A DNA stretch of 64,000 nt, from the NCBI GenBank assembly GCA_008508345.1, contig QNGE01002978.1:29294-93293 (forward strand), written 5' to 3'. Numbering within the stretch: the first letter of the stretch is position 1; every line of letters starts with the position of its first letter. This DNA is from Paragonimus westermani (lineage: Eukaryota; Platyhelminthes; Trematoda; Plagiorchiida; Troglotrematidae). Positions 51,501 to 63,509 of this stretch are shown in pieces. A program made the translations under genes and the position numbers. Below the pieces are notes generated by a model. It was not told the DNA's origin. It worked only from the letters and a program-made list of their open reading frames with translations, and ran no database searches.

Positions 51501-54500
51501 CACAGCGATGAGTACGAGTCAGAAGTGTATGCCGATGAGTGCGACCTCCTAGTTCAACTGATGCTCTTCATCAAGACAATGGACAGAGACTTCGTTCAAT
51601 GCATTCCTTCTGCTTCAAACGGTTTTAATATATCGTACTTCCTTGAGTTGGCTGGACGATATAGTGTTCCCCAATCAAATACTTGAGAATGCTTCCCAAA
51701 TTTTAATGAGGTTTCTGTCAGATTCAATCAGCGCTCATTCCAGGTGAACTTTCAAGATAGTTTAACCCATTGCATAGACCCTCGTTTGTTTCAGATGCTT
51801 TTAATTATAGTTTTGGTACTGTCCTCATCCATCATTCCCCTTTCGACGTTGTGTTAGCCATCGTGCATGCTTTCCTGTCATTAACCCAAACTAGCCCAAC
51901 TGTATTCAAACCGAATAGAAAGCTTTTTACTGTTCACTTGAAACTAGGACATCTGTTGACTGACCATAAGCTATAACTCGTGTTGTTTGGACCAGGGAGT
52001 GGTATTCTTGTAATATACACTGTCAAACGTCTGCAGAGGTTGGCCGCAGTGCTCGCCGTTTATGACTTTAAAGTTAACTACTAATCAACTAACCTTTCTG
52101 GTAAACAAAGCCTTTTTTCATCTTTATTTAGCTGACATAATTTCTAGTCACAAGACAGTCGTTGCTGATTCCATTGTTTAATGTGACAATATATGTGGAC
52201 TGTCTGACGCAATCCACTCATTAAGTGTATTGAATCGTCTCTCTTGATAGGCACTCAGTTGTTTGACTCAAAGCCGAGAAGGAAAGAGATACAGCAACGC
52301 CGTTTATTGGAGGGGTGATTCGAGTCAGAATTATGTCACAGAGGCTCAAAATTCACGGGGCAAAATCACCGCCATGCATAGCTGGCAAGACGCGCAGTAA
52401 ATCAAACGCGGCGGTCATATGTGACAGTCGGAGCATTAAAACGTATCACGTTATAAGGAGAATCAGAAAGTAAACGTGTGAAAACAGTTCCGATAATGTA
52501 CAGGTGTTTGGCTGCGCGGCTACAGTCTAATTAACTCAGTGAGATTGGCTGAGTGAACGAATACAGATCACTTCACCCGAAGCCGGATCAACTAGTCAAC
52601 ATCAAGTGATTCTGCCTGGTTGCTTCGTTAGGATATGCGACTATTAACAGGTTTACGGTCAACCTGTTTCTAGAAGGGAAAGGACAGAAATGCATCCCAA
52701 CATGTGGTGATCTTAAACACGAAGTGGACTATAAACTAACTAGATAATGACTTACGACAGCAGTTCTACAAGAACCACTTTCTTTGTTCAACCTCCATGC
52801 TGTGTTCACAAACCTTGTCGCAATCCAATAGGTGTTTAACACGCGCATATTATGACATTCAACCGCCAAGCAATCGGGAAGCAAAAAACTAGGAGTGTTC
52901 CTACCAAGCTTTCCCCACTATCCGTGAAGACGGACCAAACGGGGATCTCATTATTGAAGTTGTTGGATACGTCTAGCAGCCATCGGTGAGTCAAACAGCT
53001 GCTATCTACAGTCATCGATAGAAGCGAGTTAGCCGTGATACTTGCTACGCCGAAAGTTGACGGAACCAAACGACCAACAAACGTGCCTGATTAGTGATAG
53101 TGAATTTCCCAACTTATCCGTGGTATTCATGAGGACTAATTTCATTAAGAAATTTGCGACTGATTGCTTGATGAAATCACACAGGCGTTCTGGAAAAATT
53201 GAGATTTTGCGAAAGAACGATGGAGTTCAATTCATGCTGCCCGGAGTGGCATTCAACACTTTTGTGTACAACCGTTTCACCCATACTCACGGAAAAAATA
53301 GACATTTAAGCGTACGACTGTGCAAGAATTTGATGATGGGCAACAGATAATATTGTGGAGACAATCTTCGATTGCTGATATGCAATATCTCATCCAAATG
53401 CAATATTTTTCATGAATCCTCATGTTCCAGGTTACTTTTAATCTTGAGAAACTTTAGAAAGCAGTCTTTTACTTGCTCAAGAAGGATGCCTGCCGCTCTG
53501 ACATTCAAACTGGTTAACTGATGTCTGGATTTTGAAGAAAAAAGAAAAACGGTGTGAACGCAGTGTTTTGTACGAAAGCACTCCGTATATTCCCATCGAT
53601 ATCATATCTGGAACAACATGAAACGCGATCATATAGAACAACCAAGAGGGAAAATAACTTATCACTGGGTCGAGAAAAGTAACTTTTACGAAGACAAGTT
53701 CAAGTCCATGAAAAACCGCTTTGGATTTAAGGGTTCTGCTTTTTACTGAGCTTAAACTTTTTAATACAAATGGTTCACCGTGGTACAAAGTGACATCACA
53801 AGTGCGTCAGGGTCTGGACGTTCAGAGTGGTGGTTGTAAGTTGCTGACATTTAAAGAGTATCTTTTACCATACGTGCCTTTCACCGTTTAGTTTTATCCT
53901 GTGAAACAAGCTACATGGGTAACGGAACACGGTAATCATCTGAAGGCATCCAGGAGCATCAACCGTTCTGACTAGCTCAAAAACCCATGAAAGCTTGTTC
54001 ATCCGCGGTCACTGTGTATTTGGTGATATCAAACCAACCAATCAACACGGCCGATTCTTTTAAGCCGATCTATCGGGACTGTGTAGGCTAAATAGATGCT
54101 GCTCAAAGATTGTTTACTGTCAGTCGTAGAGGCTATTGTCATCGGATCACACTCATCCTCATTAGACTCACGAAATCATTTAATCAAAACGCTGGCATTT
54201 TCGTAAGCTTGCGTCCACGCCTCGGGATTTATCTTCTCTGTAGGTGTGTTAATTTCTCCAAAAAAGCCTACGAATCACATACTTGATGCTACGTAAGTAG
54301 ACCTCCTGGGTCAGGCTAAATTGACATCAGTGAATATCACTACTTACCCCAGTGATGCAATATGCTTGGCGGACTCACATAATTGTGTTATGTTTGGCCT
54401 GATAGTAAAGCACTGAAAGCAAGCTTGTTTGCTGCGAGTTTCTCCTCGTAGGTAAACCGGACGTATTTACAATAATTATATGCAAAACCTGTCCCTCTTT

Positions 54501-57500
54501 TTACCCAAATGTTTAAGGGTTACTTTTTTGTTGACTACGAACTTTTGAACAGCAGTCGGATGTTGCACTTAATTGCAAATGGAAATTGCGAGTCAGAAAT
54601 TAGGTAGGAGGAATTAAACAAGAGCAGAGGCTCATCAAAACTCAGTCCGACACACTCAAACCGTCACGTGCAGGTAATTTCACCTCGTTTGGTGGGGAAT
54701 CGGTTTGCAGTCTAACTCTCAAGTCTAACAAATAACCAATTACCTACTCCATCGAGAGAAGCTCCAGCTCCGCAGCCATAGTGAACAGCCACTCTGAACA
54801 GTCCGGAAGTGGTGACTAGAACGAAAGGCCGGTTTGAGTGTACTGACTCTGATCTCTCTGGCAACCGACAAGAATCATGCACAAGAAGGACAGTGAAAAT
54901 ATGATTGCACTGAACTAATTTGTCCACATGTGTGTCCTCATGCGAGCATAGCAAATATCGTGGCAGAGATATGCACTAACAAGTAGCTCTAGCAGTCTAG
55001 TGCGTCATTTTGAACGTCAGCTGGAAGATCAAGATGAGCGGCATAACTATCCATGATTTTGAATGGCCTTCAATTAAAATCGAAAAAATCAGTGAGTATT
55101 TATGGATACCCATCGGCTATGTAATTGAATATCTCGCCTGCTCTCATTGGCATAAGTACAGAGCGTTTATATTCTTTTGTACCCCAGTGTATAATATCTG
55201 CTAGTGTGTTCATTCGTTTGGTCATTGATTTCTTCTTGTTTTTCGAAAAATCCTAATCCATATGTTTCATTTAACCTATTAATTTAGTGTTAATGGCAAT
55301 AATGGATTTTCGCCTTTCTGATGAAAAGTATAACGGCACCAATTTGCATTTTTTTACAGCAAAACACCCACAATTTAAACTTATTCCTTCGTTTGATTTA
55401 TTCCGTACAATACCAAACATCTTGAACTTATCTCACACCAGTCGATGATTAAGTTAAACAAACTTTCATTATTATAACTTGACGCAACAAAATATATTTG
55501 AGGCCTTCACTGTTGCACGTTTCTTATTCTCCCTGTATGTGTATGTGTGCAAAATGACGTGTTAGTGATATTCAGAATGAGGATCTTTATACAACTTGAT
55601 CTCACTAACTATATAGACATTACTAGTGGATAACTGGAATTTTCATGCAATTCAACTCATCCTCTCTGTGCGACTACTATTGAAACACTTTCCTTAACCG
55701 GGTTTACGTTGCAGAAAAGTCCCATCGGACCGGTCTTTATGACATAATTGTTTCAAATACCGAATTACTTAAACTGCTGATTAACTGATTTTACAGGCTG
55801 GCATAAAAGGATTCGCCTCAATGAACTAGTCATATTAGGTAAATGGGAAACGTAAATTCAGGTTTTCCAATGCTGTGCTATGGACAGCCAATCACAAATT
55901 TATTCAGATCGTCTCACTAGCGCGATCTCACAGAGAATTTGATGTGTATGTTTATGTTGATCTTCCAGTTTTTTCCCAGAACTTATCCATCTACACATTT
56001 CATCAATTTTAGCTTACGTGAGATTGCTAGTGGACACGGATTGTCAAGCACCCTTTTTCATCAAAATTGAAGTATTTGTGCATTAAAATTCCGTGTTTAG
56101 CACTCGTTTTTGCAGACCAATAAAATTACAAGGAATACGTGGAATAGGTCATGTAGTATTAACTTTGAAACTTTACCAGACTAACCGTTAAAAACAATCC
56201 GATCCACAAGCGACACATTCACACATTACAGCGGATATCGATTTGTTTGAATATTTTAAAAAGAAAACGAGCGATCGCCTTTGAGCGCTTGATATGAATC
56301 CTTATATCTGTGTGGTATCGAGTCTATTATTCTGCCTACCTGTGGTATTTGCATACAACTATTTAAGTGCAATGTGTGTTATGAACAAAGTGAGGAATCC
56401 ATTGACGCATTCCAGGTGCCACTCCAGTGCATTCATTTGTTACTACCACAATATGGAGTATAAGAAGACCTTGAGGCTGTAATTCAACAGTGATTGATTA
56501 CCAGTAAGTTAGGTCTCAATTAACGTAGAATCTTCTGTTAACTTTCAGAACTATTTAGTTAAACATGTCTATTGAAATTCACAAACTTATTGGACCTTTT
56601 GAAATTCAGTTACATTGACTGTTTTAGATCAAATTATGTGTTGAGCGTTTAAATTTTTGTATTACTTCAGGACAGGTCATCCTACGTCCTAAATGCGAAA
56701 TATTCCTAAACATAATGCTTAAAAACACAGGATCCACACTTTATCGTTGAAAATTTGTCTATATTCCTACTGTGGCTTTGCCGGAGACCACTAGGTCATG
56801 ATGGCGTTAATTATCTTGTTTATTCAAACCAACAGTTTAACTGCTATAATCGCCCGTTTTTCAACACGACAAAAATTCCCAACTAACCGAGTCGCACACT
56901 ATCCACTAAGTGATCAACTGTATGACCGACGTGCCAAATAAGACGGCATGAATGAAACCGGAGCCATCCGATTGCAGGACAACCTTAGAACGGTACGAGC
57001 TAACCACGCCTCAGCGAAATTAACTGGGGTTGTGCTGCTCGATTTCACCCTGCAGGTAGCAATCTCGGGAAATTCGTTTACCTGCACGTCCCATTGACTA
57101 CCAGGCTAGAGGATAACGCATTCCTTCTGACAATACCATCCCATTGGCTTTACTGAGGATATCAAAATATCCGTTAGCTAACCTGTCGACACAACAAAGA
57201 TCAGAACGGACCAGCACAGTTTAACAATCTTTATGCTTCGGGTTACTGGCCGAAGCATGTTGTACGTTAAAACTTTAGCGATCTTTAAAAAATCATTTAG
57301 TTTATGCATTTCACCTTCACACCTTTTCGATAACGTGCATGTTGGCCTTAAACGGGATTTTTAGCCAATCTCAGGTGCTTGTACGTTGACAGTAATGACA
57401 GTAATGCATTTTATCGAATTGTCTCAAGTAAACATTCAACCTTGGCAGCTTGTGGGCAAAGTACAGATTGGCCTATCATCTCAGATTATGAAATTAATTG

Positions 57501-57740
57501 GTAATAGACGACAATCGTGATCCCCTTGATGCAGCTTCTCAGCCGACTTGTAATCTCAACTTTCTGATTACCACCCTTAATTTCTACATGCAGAATGTTA
57601 TCAGTATAAATTAACCATAGCTTATGTTTAGTCACAGATTTCACCACCAAGGTAAAATTTGCAGACCAGAGTTGTGCTATCTAAAGAATTTCGATGTAAT
57701 CTTAAGTAAAAATAACTATGAAAACTACTGTTCTATTTTA
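48501..57740. other. Intergenic region upstream of EFH-D
   Basis: About 9.2 kb with no gene I can support. Open frames at 49776-50096 +, 51003-51302 +, 51489-51686 +, 53042-53350 + and 53477-53788 - were read for known domains and gave none. No canonical EF-hand loop was found on either strand. Confidence 0.5.
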
Positions 57741-57741
57741 C

Positions 57742-57757
57742 AGTCCACTTATTGCAG
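57742..57757 (+). promoter_or_regulatory. Two splice acceptors just upstream of EFH-D ATG
   Basis: TTCTATTTTACAG ends at 57743, 15 nt before the ATG, and TTATTGCAG ends at 57757, one nucleotide before it. Either could receive a leader or a 5' UTR exon. The first has the better pyrimidine tract. Confidence 0.5.
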
Positions 57758-57758
57758 C

Positions 57759-57884
57759 ATGTTTGTCAAAGCTCAATTACAAGAACAGTATGATGCTGCT
57801 GACAAGCAATTCAACGGCAGAGTACCTGTTAACAAAGTCGTCGAAATATTGAGGACCTTTGGATTCACAAATATGCAAGCCACT
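57759..57884 (+). CDS. EFH-D exon 1 (start, EF1)
   Basis: The exon is 42 codons with an excellent donor (ACT then GTAAGT). The EF1 helices are kept (hydrophobic Leu, Tyr, Val-Val, Ile-Leu), but the loop ligands are partly lost. Confidence 0.88.
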
Positions 57885-60800
57885 GTAAGTAGTTGTATAT
57901 AGTCAAGTATTTGAACAGAACAGCATTCACTTTAATGAGAATACTTGACAAGTGCACTTGAAAACGTATGGTTGAATGTAACTTTTCACTCTGCTCATAA
58001 GCTGCCTGCAATTTCAGATGGTTCATGGTCACTCAATACTCAACACATTAACGTCATCACTGACTGAAAGTGAACAACCGTGCTGCAGTACTGCAGTCTA
58101 ATTCTCACCAATTGTTTGGCTTGATACAGAATTATCAGAAGGGTGAATTATTGTTACTTTTGACTTAATCCATCATACGTTCAGATCAGATTATAGTCGT
58201 AAGCATTTTTTCCAGACAGATATGTGATCTATTCACTGATATAGATATCACTCAAAGGTAGTATAAAATTCACGATCTTCATCATGGTTATCAGGCATCC
58301 TCGTTTCTATCTGAGAACTGCATTTTACTAAAGTTTACCTCACCCGTAATAGAAACGCAGCTTCGGTAAATCAGCATAGAATATGGTGAAGTTCTCTATG
58401 TGCCGTAAACGTCGCCGAGGTAGGTGCATTATCAGCTCGGTAACCAGAGTACTCCAGATGATGCACTAAACCAGCCTGTCTGAGTTTGATTATGCTAACA
58501 TACACTCAACTTTAAATACCTAGCTAGTCGAGCTTAATCAGTGGTTAACGAGTCTAAGTAAACTGTTTATAGATGCTCCTGAAATGCTGTGTACAGATGG
58601 CAGGGCGATTCTAGGCGAGCAAATCAACCTTTGACTACGTTACCTGAAACTTAAGAACTACTCGTTAACTTTAATTGTTATTCATAAACTTCCGGTCAAA
58701 ACTGCTGGTTATAAGCCACTGTCGCTCTATATTATGCATTTTTGAGCATAAACTCATTGAGTAAGGCACTGTGAAATGTGAGTCCACCACAAAACCTGTT
58801 TTGACAATATAGTTTATCGTGTTAAAGTTCATAACGAGAAAGCTCGAATCGACTTCCTTCACTCTCTCTGAAGTTGCCTAACTGAAACCAGCTTCTTTTG
58901 AAACTGTAGTTTGAATAACATTTTCTGAACCTATGGACCTTTACTGAACGTGTCTTAACTGTTTGACAACAAAAAGAGGGCGTCACTGACAACTTGCTTC
59001 ACGCAGGCCGCTGTTTCACCAACTGTAGAGAGATCCTGCAGTTTAAAATTGAATACCTTTCACAGTAATGACACATCTCAAAAAGGTGACACGATTTACT
59101 CAGAGAATATTAAATGTAGACAACAATGCGCTGTAAGGCTTTCCACGAATGCAGATAGCAAAGTGTTTGAACTGCTCAGAGATTACAATTAATCTCAGAT
59201 GATTAGCATATCGAATTCACTCACTCACAGACGGTCTCGTCTTTCTCTGACTCATTCGGTGACCAGTCGGGCAGATTGTGGCCTAATTTTACAAAAGGGA
59301 AATTGCTTATTCACATCCGACTTGAACTGGTTCTACAGTGCATGAGTTCGAACATGAACGAAATCAGTTGTATGGACTGATCGTTAATAAATGAGTAGAA
59401 TTAATCCAGAAAATCGACTCAAACTATCACAGTTATGGTTATACTCGTCACATACCGCTGACCTAAAGAAGTGATGTCATTAGTTCGGCAATGCTGCTGA
59501 ATACATCTTACATCTTGTTGTTTCCGTTCTAGCGTACAACCGGTCTAACACATTTATACGTTCCGATCACTGAATATTCAAAATTTTTGGATTGAATTGT
59601 CCTACGTTCATCGCTTGAAATATTCTTCAGTATTTGTTTTTAGTAAGCTAGAGAGCGAAAGCGTATAGGGTCGATGCAACACGCCAAATGTCAGTAACCG
59701 GAAACTATGAAATAGAGCTATGAGTGAAACAGGTATAACTGGAATAACCCGTCCTAAAATATGAATCTAAACTCCAGGAGAGATGCAACCACGTAACACT
59801 GCCTTAGGTTAGACTCGAAACAAATACAGACACAGCGTGCCCAAGCGCGTCTAGTGGTCACACATGCGAGATAAAAACTGTGCCGGAAGCTCGGAACTTT
59901 ACATCTGATGAGGCATTTATTGTTTTTGAACGTGCCGTTTCCTTCGCTGGTTCGTGTTCAGCCGAGGTCCATGGTTTTTACATTTCTGTTTTTCCTAACT
60001 TGCCAAATTTCGCAAACCACTTACTAGGACGGAATCTAAAGAGCTAACACATTCACGACCACCCACCAATAAGACCGCACAAAAAGTTTAAGGGCCATGA
60101 GCTTTCACACTTAAATAGCGGGTTTTTGAAAGGGTTGCGCAAATACTTCAGCAATAGAGAGAACCGAAATGTCTGTTTGTTGATACAGCATACAACCATA
60201 CAGGTAACACAGATAACGTCTAGATAACACGCCATAGATAATGCATCCTGTTATTGATGAGTAGTCGGGGATTTGGTTTATTTTCAAGTTGACCATCACC
60301 CACATTTGATCGCAGCGTTCGCATTCAGATAGACTATCCAGCCAGCCNGGATATGCACTACTGACGAGCTCTAATGAGAGCGAAACTCGCATCCCGTTAT
60401 CTTCATGCAAATCGCGATAAGAGTGGACAGTGCCGGTTGTAATGTTGAGTTCCTACTTCACAATGCAGGTAAAAAACCCATTTCAATAGTTTCAACTCCT
60501 AACTGATTCGTCAGACCTTACAATAACAAGCAGCTTAGCATGCACTGTTGTGGGTTGGGTAAAGTAGTTAGGATTTTCCAAAACATCCGGGGTATTCTTG
60601 CCTCTTATTCGAGATGGCTTAGCTCCTACTCTTTTTGGTAACATCTTTTAGGGCTATACTTTCTCCGCTGGTAGTTCCTCGTCTACTGGGCTAAAACTTT
60701 GAACTCCGACATGATGATGACTTGACTAAATGTTGTCCGGCTCATTCGTATCCTTTGAAGCTATTCGCATGGGGGATAACACGTTAAAATGTTCATGCTC

Positions 60801-63509
60801 CTGCAAAGTAGTTTTTCAAACGCGCTTTCGAAAATGAGTCCTATAGACGTAAATTAAGTCTGATGGAACAGACTGAGGTGATCGATAGAAAAAGACAGAG
60901 CTGGCATTACAAAGAAACTGATTGACAAAGGTCCTGATACGCTTAGAATGCACATAAAAGCTTATAGTTGAAAGCGGGGCTAGCAATTCCTGTACTGTGT
61001 AGTTTATAATCTGATCGCATGGGAGTTATGCAAGGTAAACTGCAAATGTGTTTAGGAAGAATTCCAGTGAAAATCATATAGCACTTGTGTTTACGTACGC
61101 GCAGCTGAGACAGCGCGCTTTTGTACAGAAAATACGGTTGCTTGCTTCTCTATGGGCGCAGTAAAACAAAGTTGTTTTGGACAGTTCACTTAACGGGGAT
61201 CGACAGTGAAAACCACAAGATGCTTGGTCAGTTACTCTTAGCTTTTGGCATCTTTCGTCGAAGTCGTTTTTGCCAAACATTAGCATTTCTTCGATTGACT
61301 GATGTTCACGCAAATCTTTACGTCCCCACAACTTTGTCTAACTGCACAACGCGTTCAGAACACCCACACAGTTTCACAATGGACTGATCAATAAAATGAG
61401 TATTACTTTCTCTTATGAAGCCCAGAGTTCTCGGTTCGGTACCAAGCAAATCTGTGTTGCGTGTATATCATTAAACAAACCCTCTCTATGTCTCAGTACT
61501 ACTTTCCGTCAGGTGTGACTATTTAAGATGTAACCATACTTCAAGAAATGACAATTTCAACTGAAAATATATTTAGAGTTCCGTATTCACGGAAGTCAAA
61601 TTTACCTCAAAGATGGCTCATACGACTTCGTTCGGGGATTGGACAGGTTATGGTAAAGAGACCGTTTTACGGAACAGGTTGAAAAGCCATTCGGAGATGC
61701 AACTGTGGATTTGATAGAATGATCCTAAGAAAATAAACCGTTGAGCCGGCCACTATCGGATGTAAATGCGTTTACCACAATCCCCCTTAGTGTGAACTGT
61801 TTCTACAGACTGTTCCTTATCGGTCTGTTTACCGGATCCAAAAGAAATGTATGCAATCACGTAAACTAATGATGATCCCGAAAAAAGCCGCATGAAGGTC
61901 ATTTATGCTAACGTCAACCCGAGGCAAGCAACAACAAATGTAAATTACAAATCGTTCTGTTTATTCCAGGCAAGTATCTATTAGGCTGACACATATAATT
62001 AAAAGTATACAAATTCGTGAACACGATCAACGCATCTTACAAGCTTATGTGACAGTTACTACAGTGCGTTGTTTGGGGCTTCATGCACGGTTTATTCGAC
62101 CACGGGTTTGCTTGTATAGGTGAGTATCTTAGAGGTTCACAATAGGTAGTACTCCTTGGTACAGGAGGAATTCCAAATAGAGTGAACAGCTTCGGTAAAC
62201 GAGCTAAATGGTAACACTACGTTTATCACTACAGGTCAAACATTCCGGTATAATCATATATCCAACTGCATTGGTGAGGTTAGTCTGCCGGAAACCATTA
62301 GATCACACGGCACCAAACAAACTTGTGACATGGCAGTAGTTCGAGAAATTTGGTTGATTGGAACAGCTCATGTAAGTGTATGGAGGACGGACGGTTGTAG
62401 CATAATGCATACACCACCACTATTCAGTAGTGACGCAACAGCATGAATTTCAACATCGAAGTGCTGTGGGACAAATACGGGAAGAATACGAGAAGGATCA
62501 TTGGAGGGCAGCATCTCATCGAGTGGCTCTCGTTACATGAAGAAACTGCCCAATGTCGTGTGCAAATGAGAGTTTTTGTTCGTAGTCCAGTTGAGACGTA
62601 TAACTCGTGTACTGGTTTTCCGAATAAACGGCCCTTGTGTCATCCGCGTTCTTGGCTCACAACATAGGTGCTATCCCCAAAAAAATTGATTGCGAAGTTC
62701 TACATGCGTTCAGTTCTGCAATTCAATCAATGTGACTGTCTTGCACACAAAGTGACGCAACAACTATGTCTATCAATACAACATAGGTTATCGCATTGAT
62801 CATCGCCCGAATCGCTCATCTATCACCTAAAACCTTTGTGCGGTTCGGCACCAAGTTGTACATTTTCCATGAATTAATAGAAGAATACATTTTGTTTGCA
62901 CTCATATTTATACGTTTTCGCTAATCATCTTTTTCGGTGAATAGTAGGGAGCCAACGGATATAACATGACGTTTCGTGGAAACAATCAAAAGGCAGCCAA
63001 TTTCATTGCTTAGTAGACGCGTGGTAACTTGCCAACCTTTGTTAAGCTACGTATTCAAAGATAAAAGCCCATATGATAAACTGACACATTGGCCAGTCTT
63101 ACACGGATCCCGAGCAGTCACATGTCAAGTTGCCTTGGTACAATAAAGCTTTTGTGCCTGGTCGATCGGTCTGCTGTGCGGTGATTCTAAAACTTCACTG
63201 ACAGAACGAAATATAATAGATATACCCAATAAATAGATTCAAACCACAGCCTGTTTAGAGTTCTAGCTTCAAATTCGTTCAGTTTAATGCGCCTCAATCT
63301 TTTTTCAATTGGTGAGTTAAAATTAGTATGTTATGGTAATGATTGTCTAACAAAACTCTATAGAACAGCGATGAATAAGAATGTTGTCCAAATTATGTGT
63401 CACTTTCATTTCAGCGTTACGTGGAACCATACAGCAGGCACCAGGATTCTTGTATGTCTCGATCCGAATTCATGCTTCTACTTCATTACATGAAGCCGAA
63501 CATGTTGTG
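57759..63509 (+). CDS. EFH-D: divergent EF-hand protein, 3' partial
   Basis: The visible exons are 57759-57884 and 63415-63509 (73 residues and two bases). Exon 3, expected at 208 bp, lies right of the window. Exon 1 starts MFVKAQLQEQYDAADKQ and ends FGFTNMQAT at a phase 0 GTAAGT. EF1 (DKQFNGRVPVNK) has Gln at 3 and Lys at 12. EF2 (SRHQDSCMSRSE) has lost Asp 1 and Gly 6. Neither visible loop should bind calcium normally, yet exon lengths, phases and the YVEPY/FVEPF start of exon 2 tie it firmly to EFH-C. The upstream frame from 57624 is not used: the acceptor before the ATG and the 42-codon length shared with the paralogues set the start. It may be a protein-binding or structural paralogue. 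Confidence 0.85.
57885..63414 (+). other. EFH-D intron 1
   Basis: The intron is 5.5 kb. It holds the broken SINE with the N (60252-60389) and a candidate alternative first exon at 62443-62559. Frames at 61074-61331 - and 61121-61387 + overlap and are unsupported. Confidence 0.7.
60252..60389. mobile_element. Two SINE fragments head to head, joined at an N
   Basis: 60252-60347 is the SINE 3' end on the minus strand; 60349-60389 is an inner part (GGATATGCACTACTGACGAG...) on the plus strand. The single ambiguous base at 60348 sits exactly at the switch. This looks like an unresolved gap or a collapsed inverted SINE pair. Confidence 0.75.
63415..63509 (+). CDS. EFH-D exon 2 (degenerate EF2)
   Basis: The exon is 95 bp after CATTTCAG, reading RYVEPYSRHQDSCMSRSEF, with two bases (TG) left before GTAAGT. 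It was found by length, phase and similarity to EFH-C exon 2, not by a loop consensus. Confidence 0.85.

Noticed and set aside
51489..51686. 65-codon frame with acidic stretch SDEYESEVYADE resembling a decayed EF3
   Set aside because: No acceptor gives the family's phase (a stop follows the nearest TTTTTTCAG), and the second loop shows no acidic ligands. It could be a relic, but I cannot support it.
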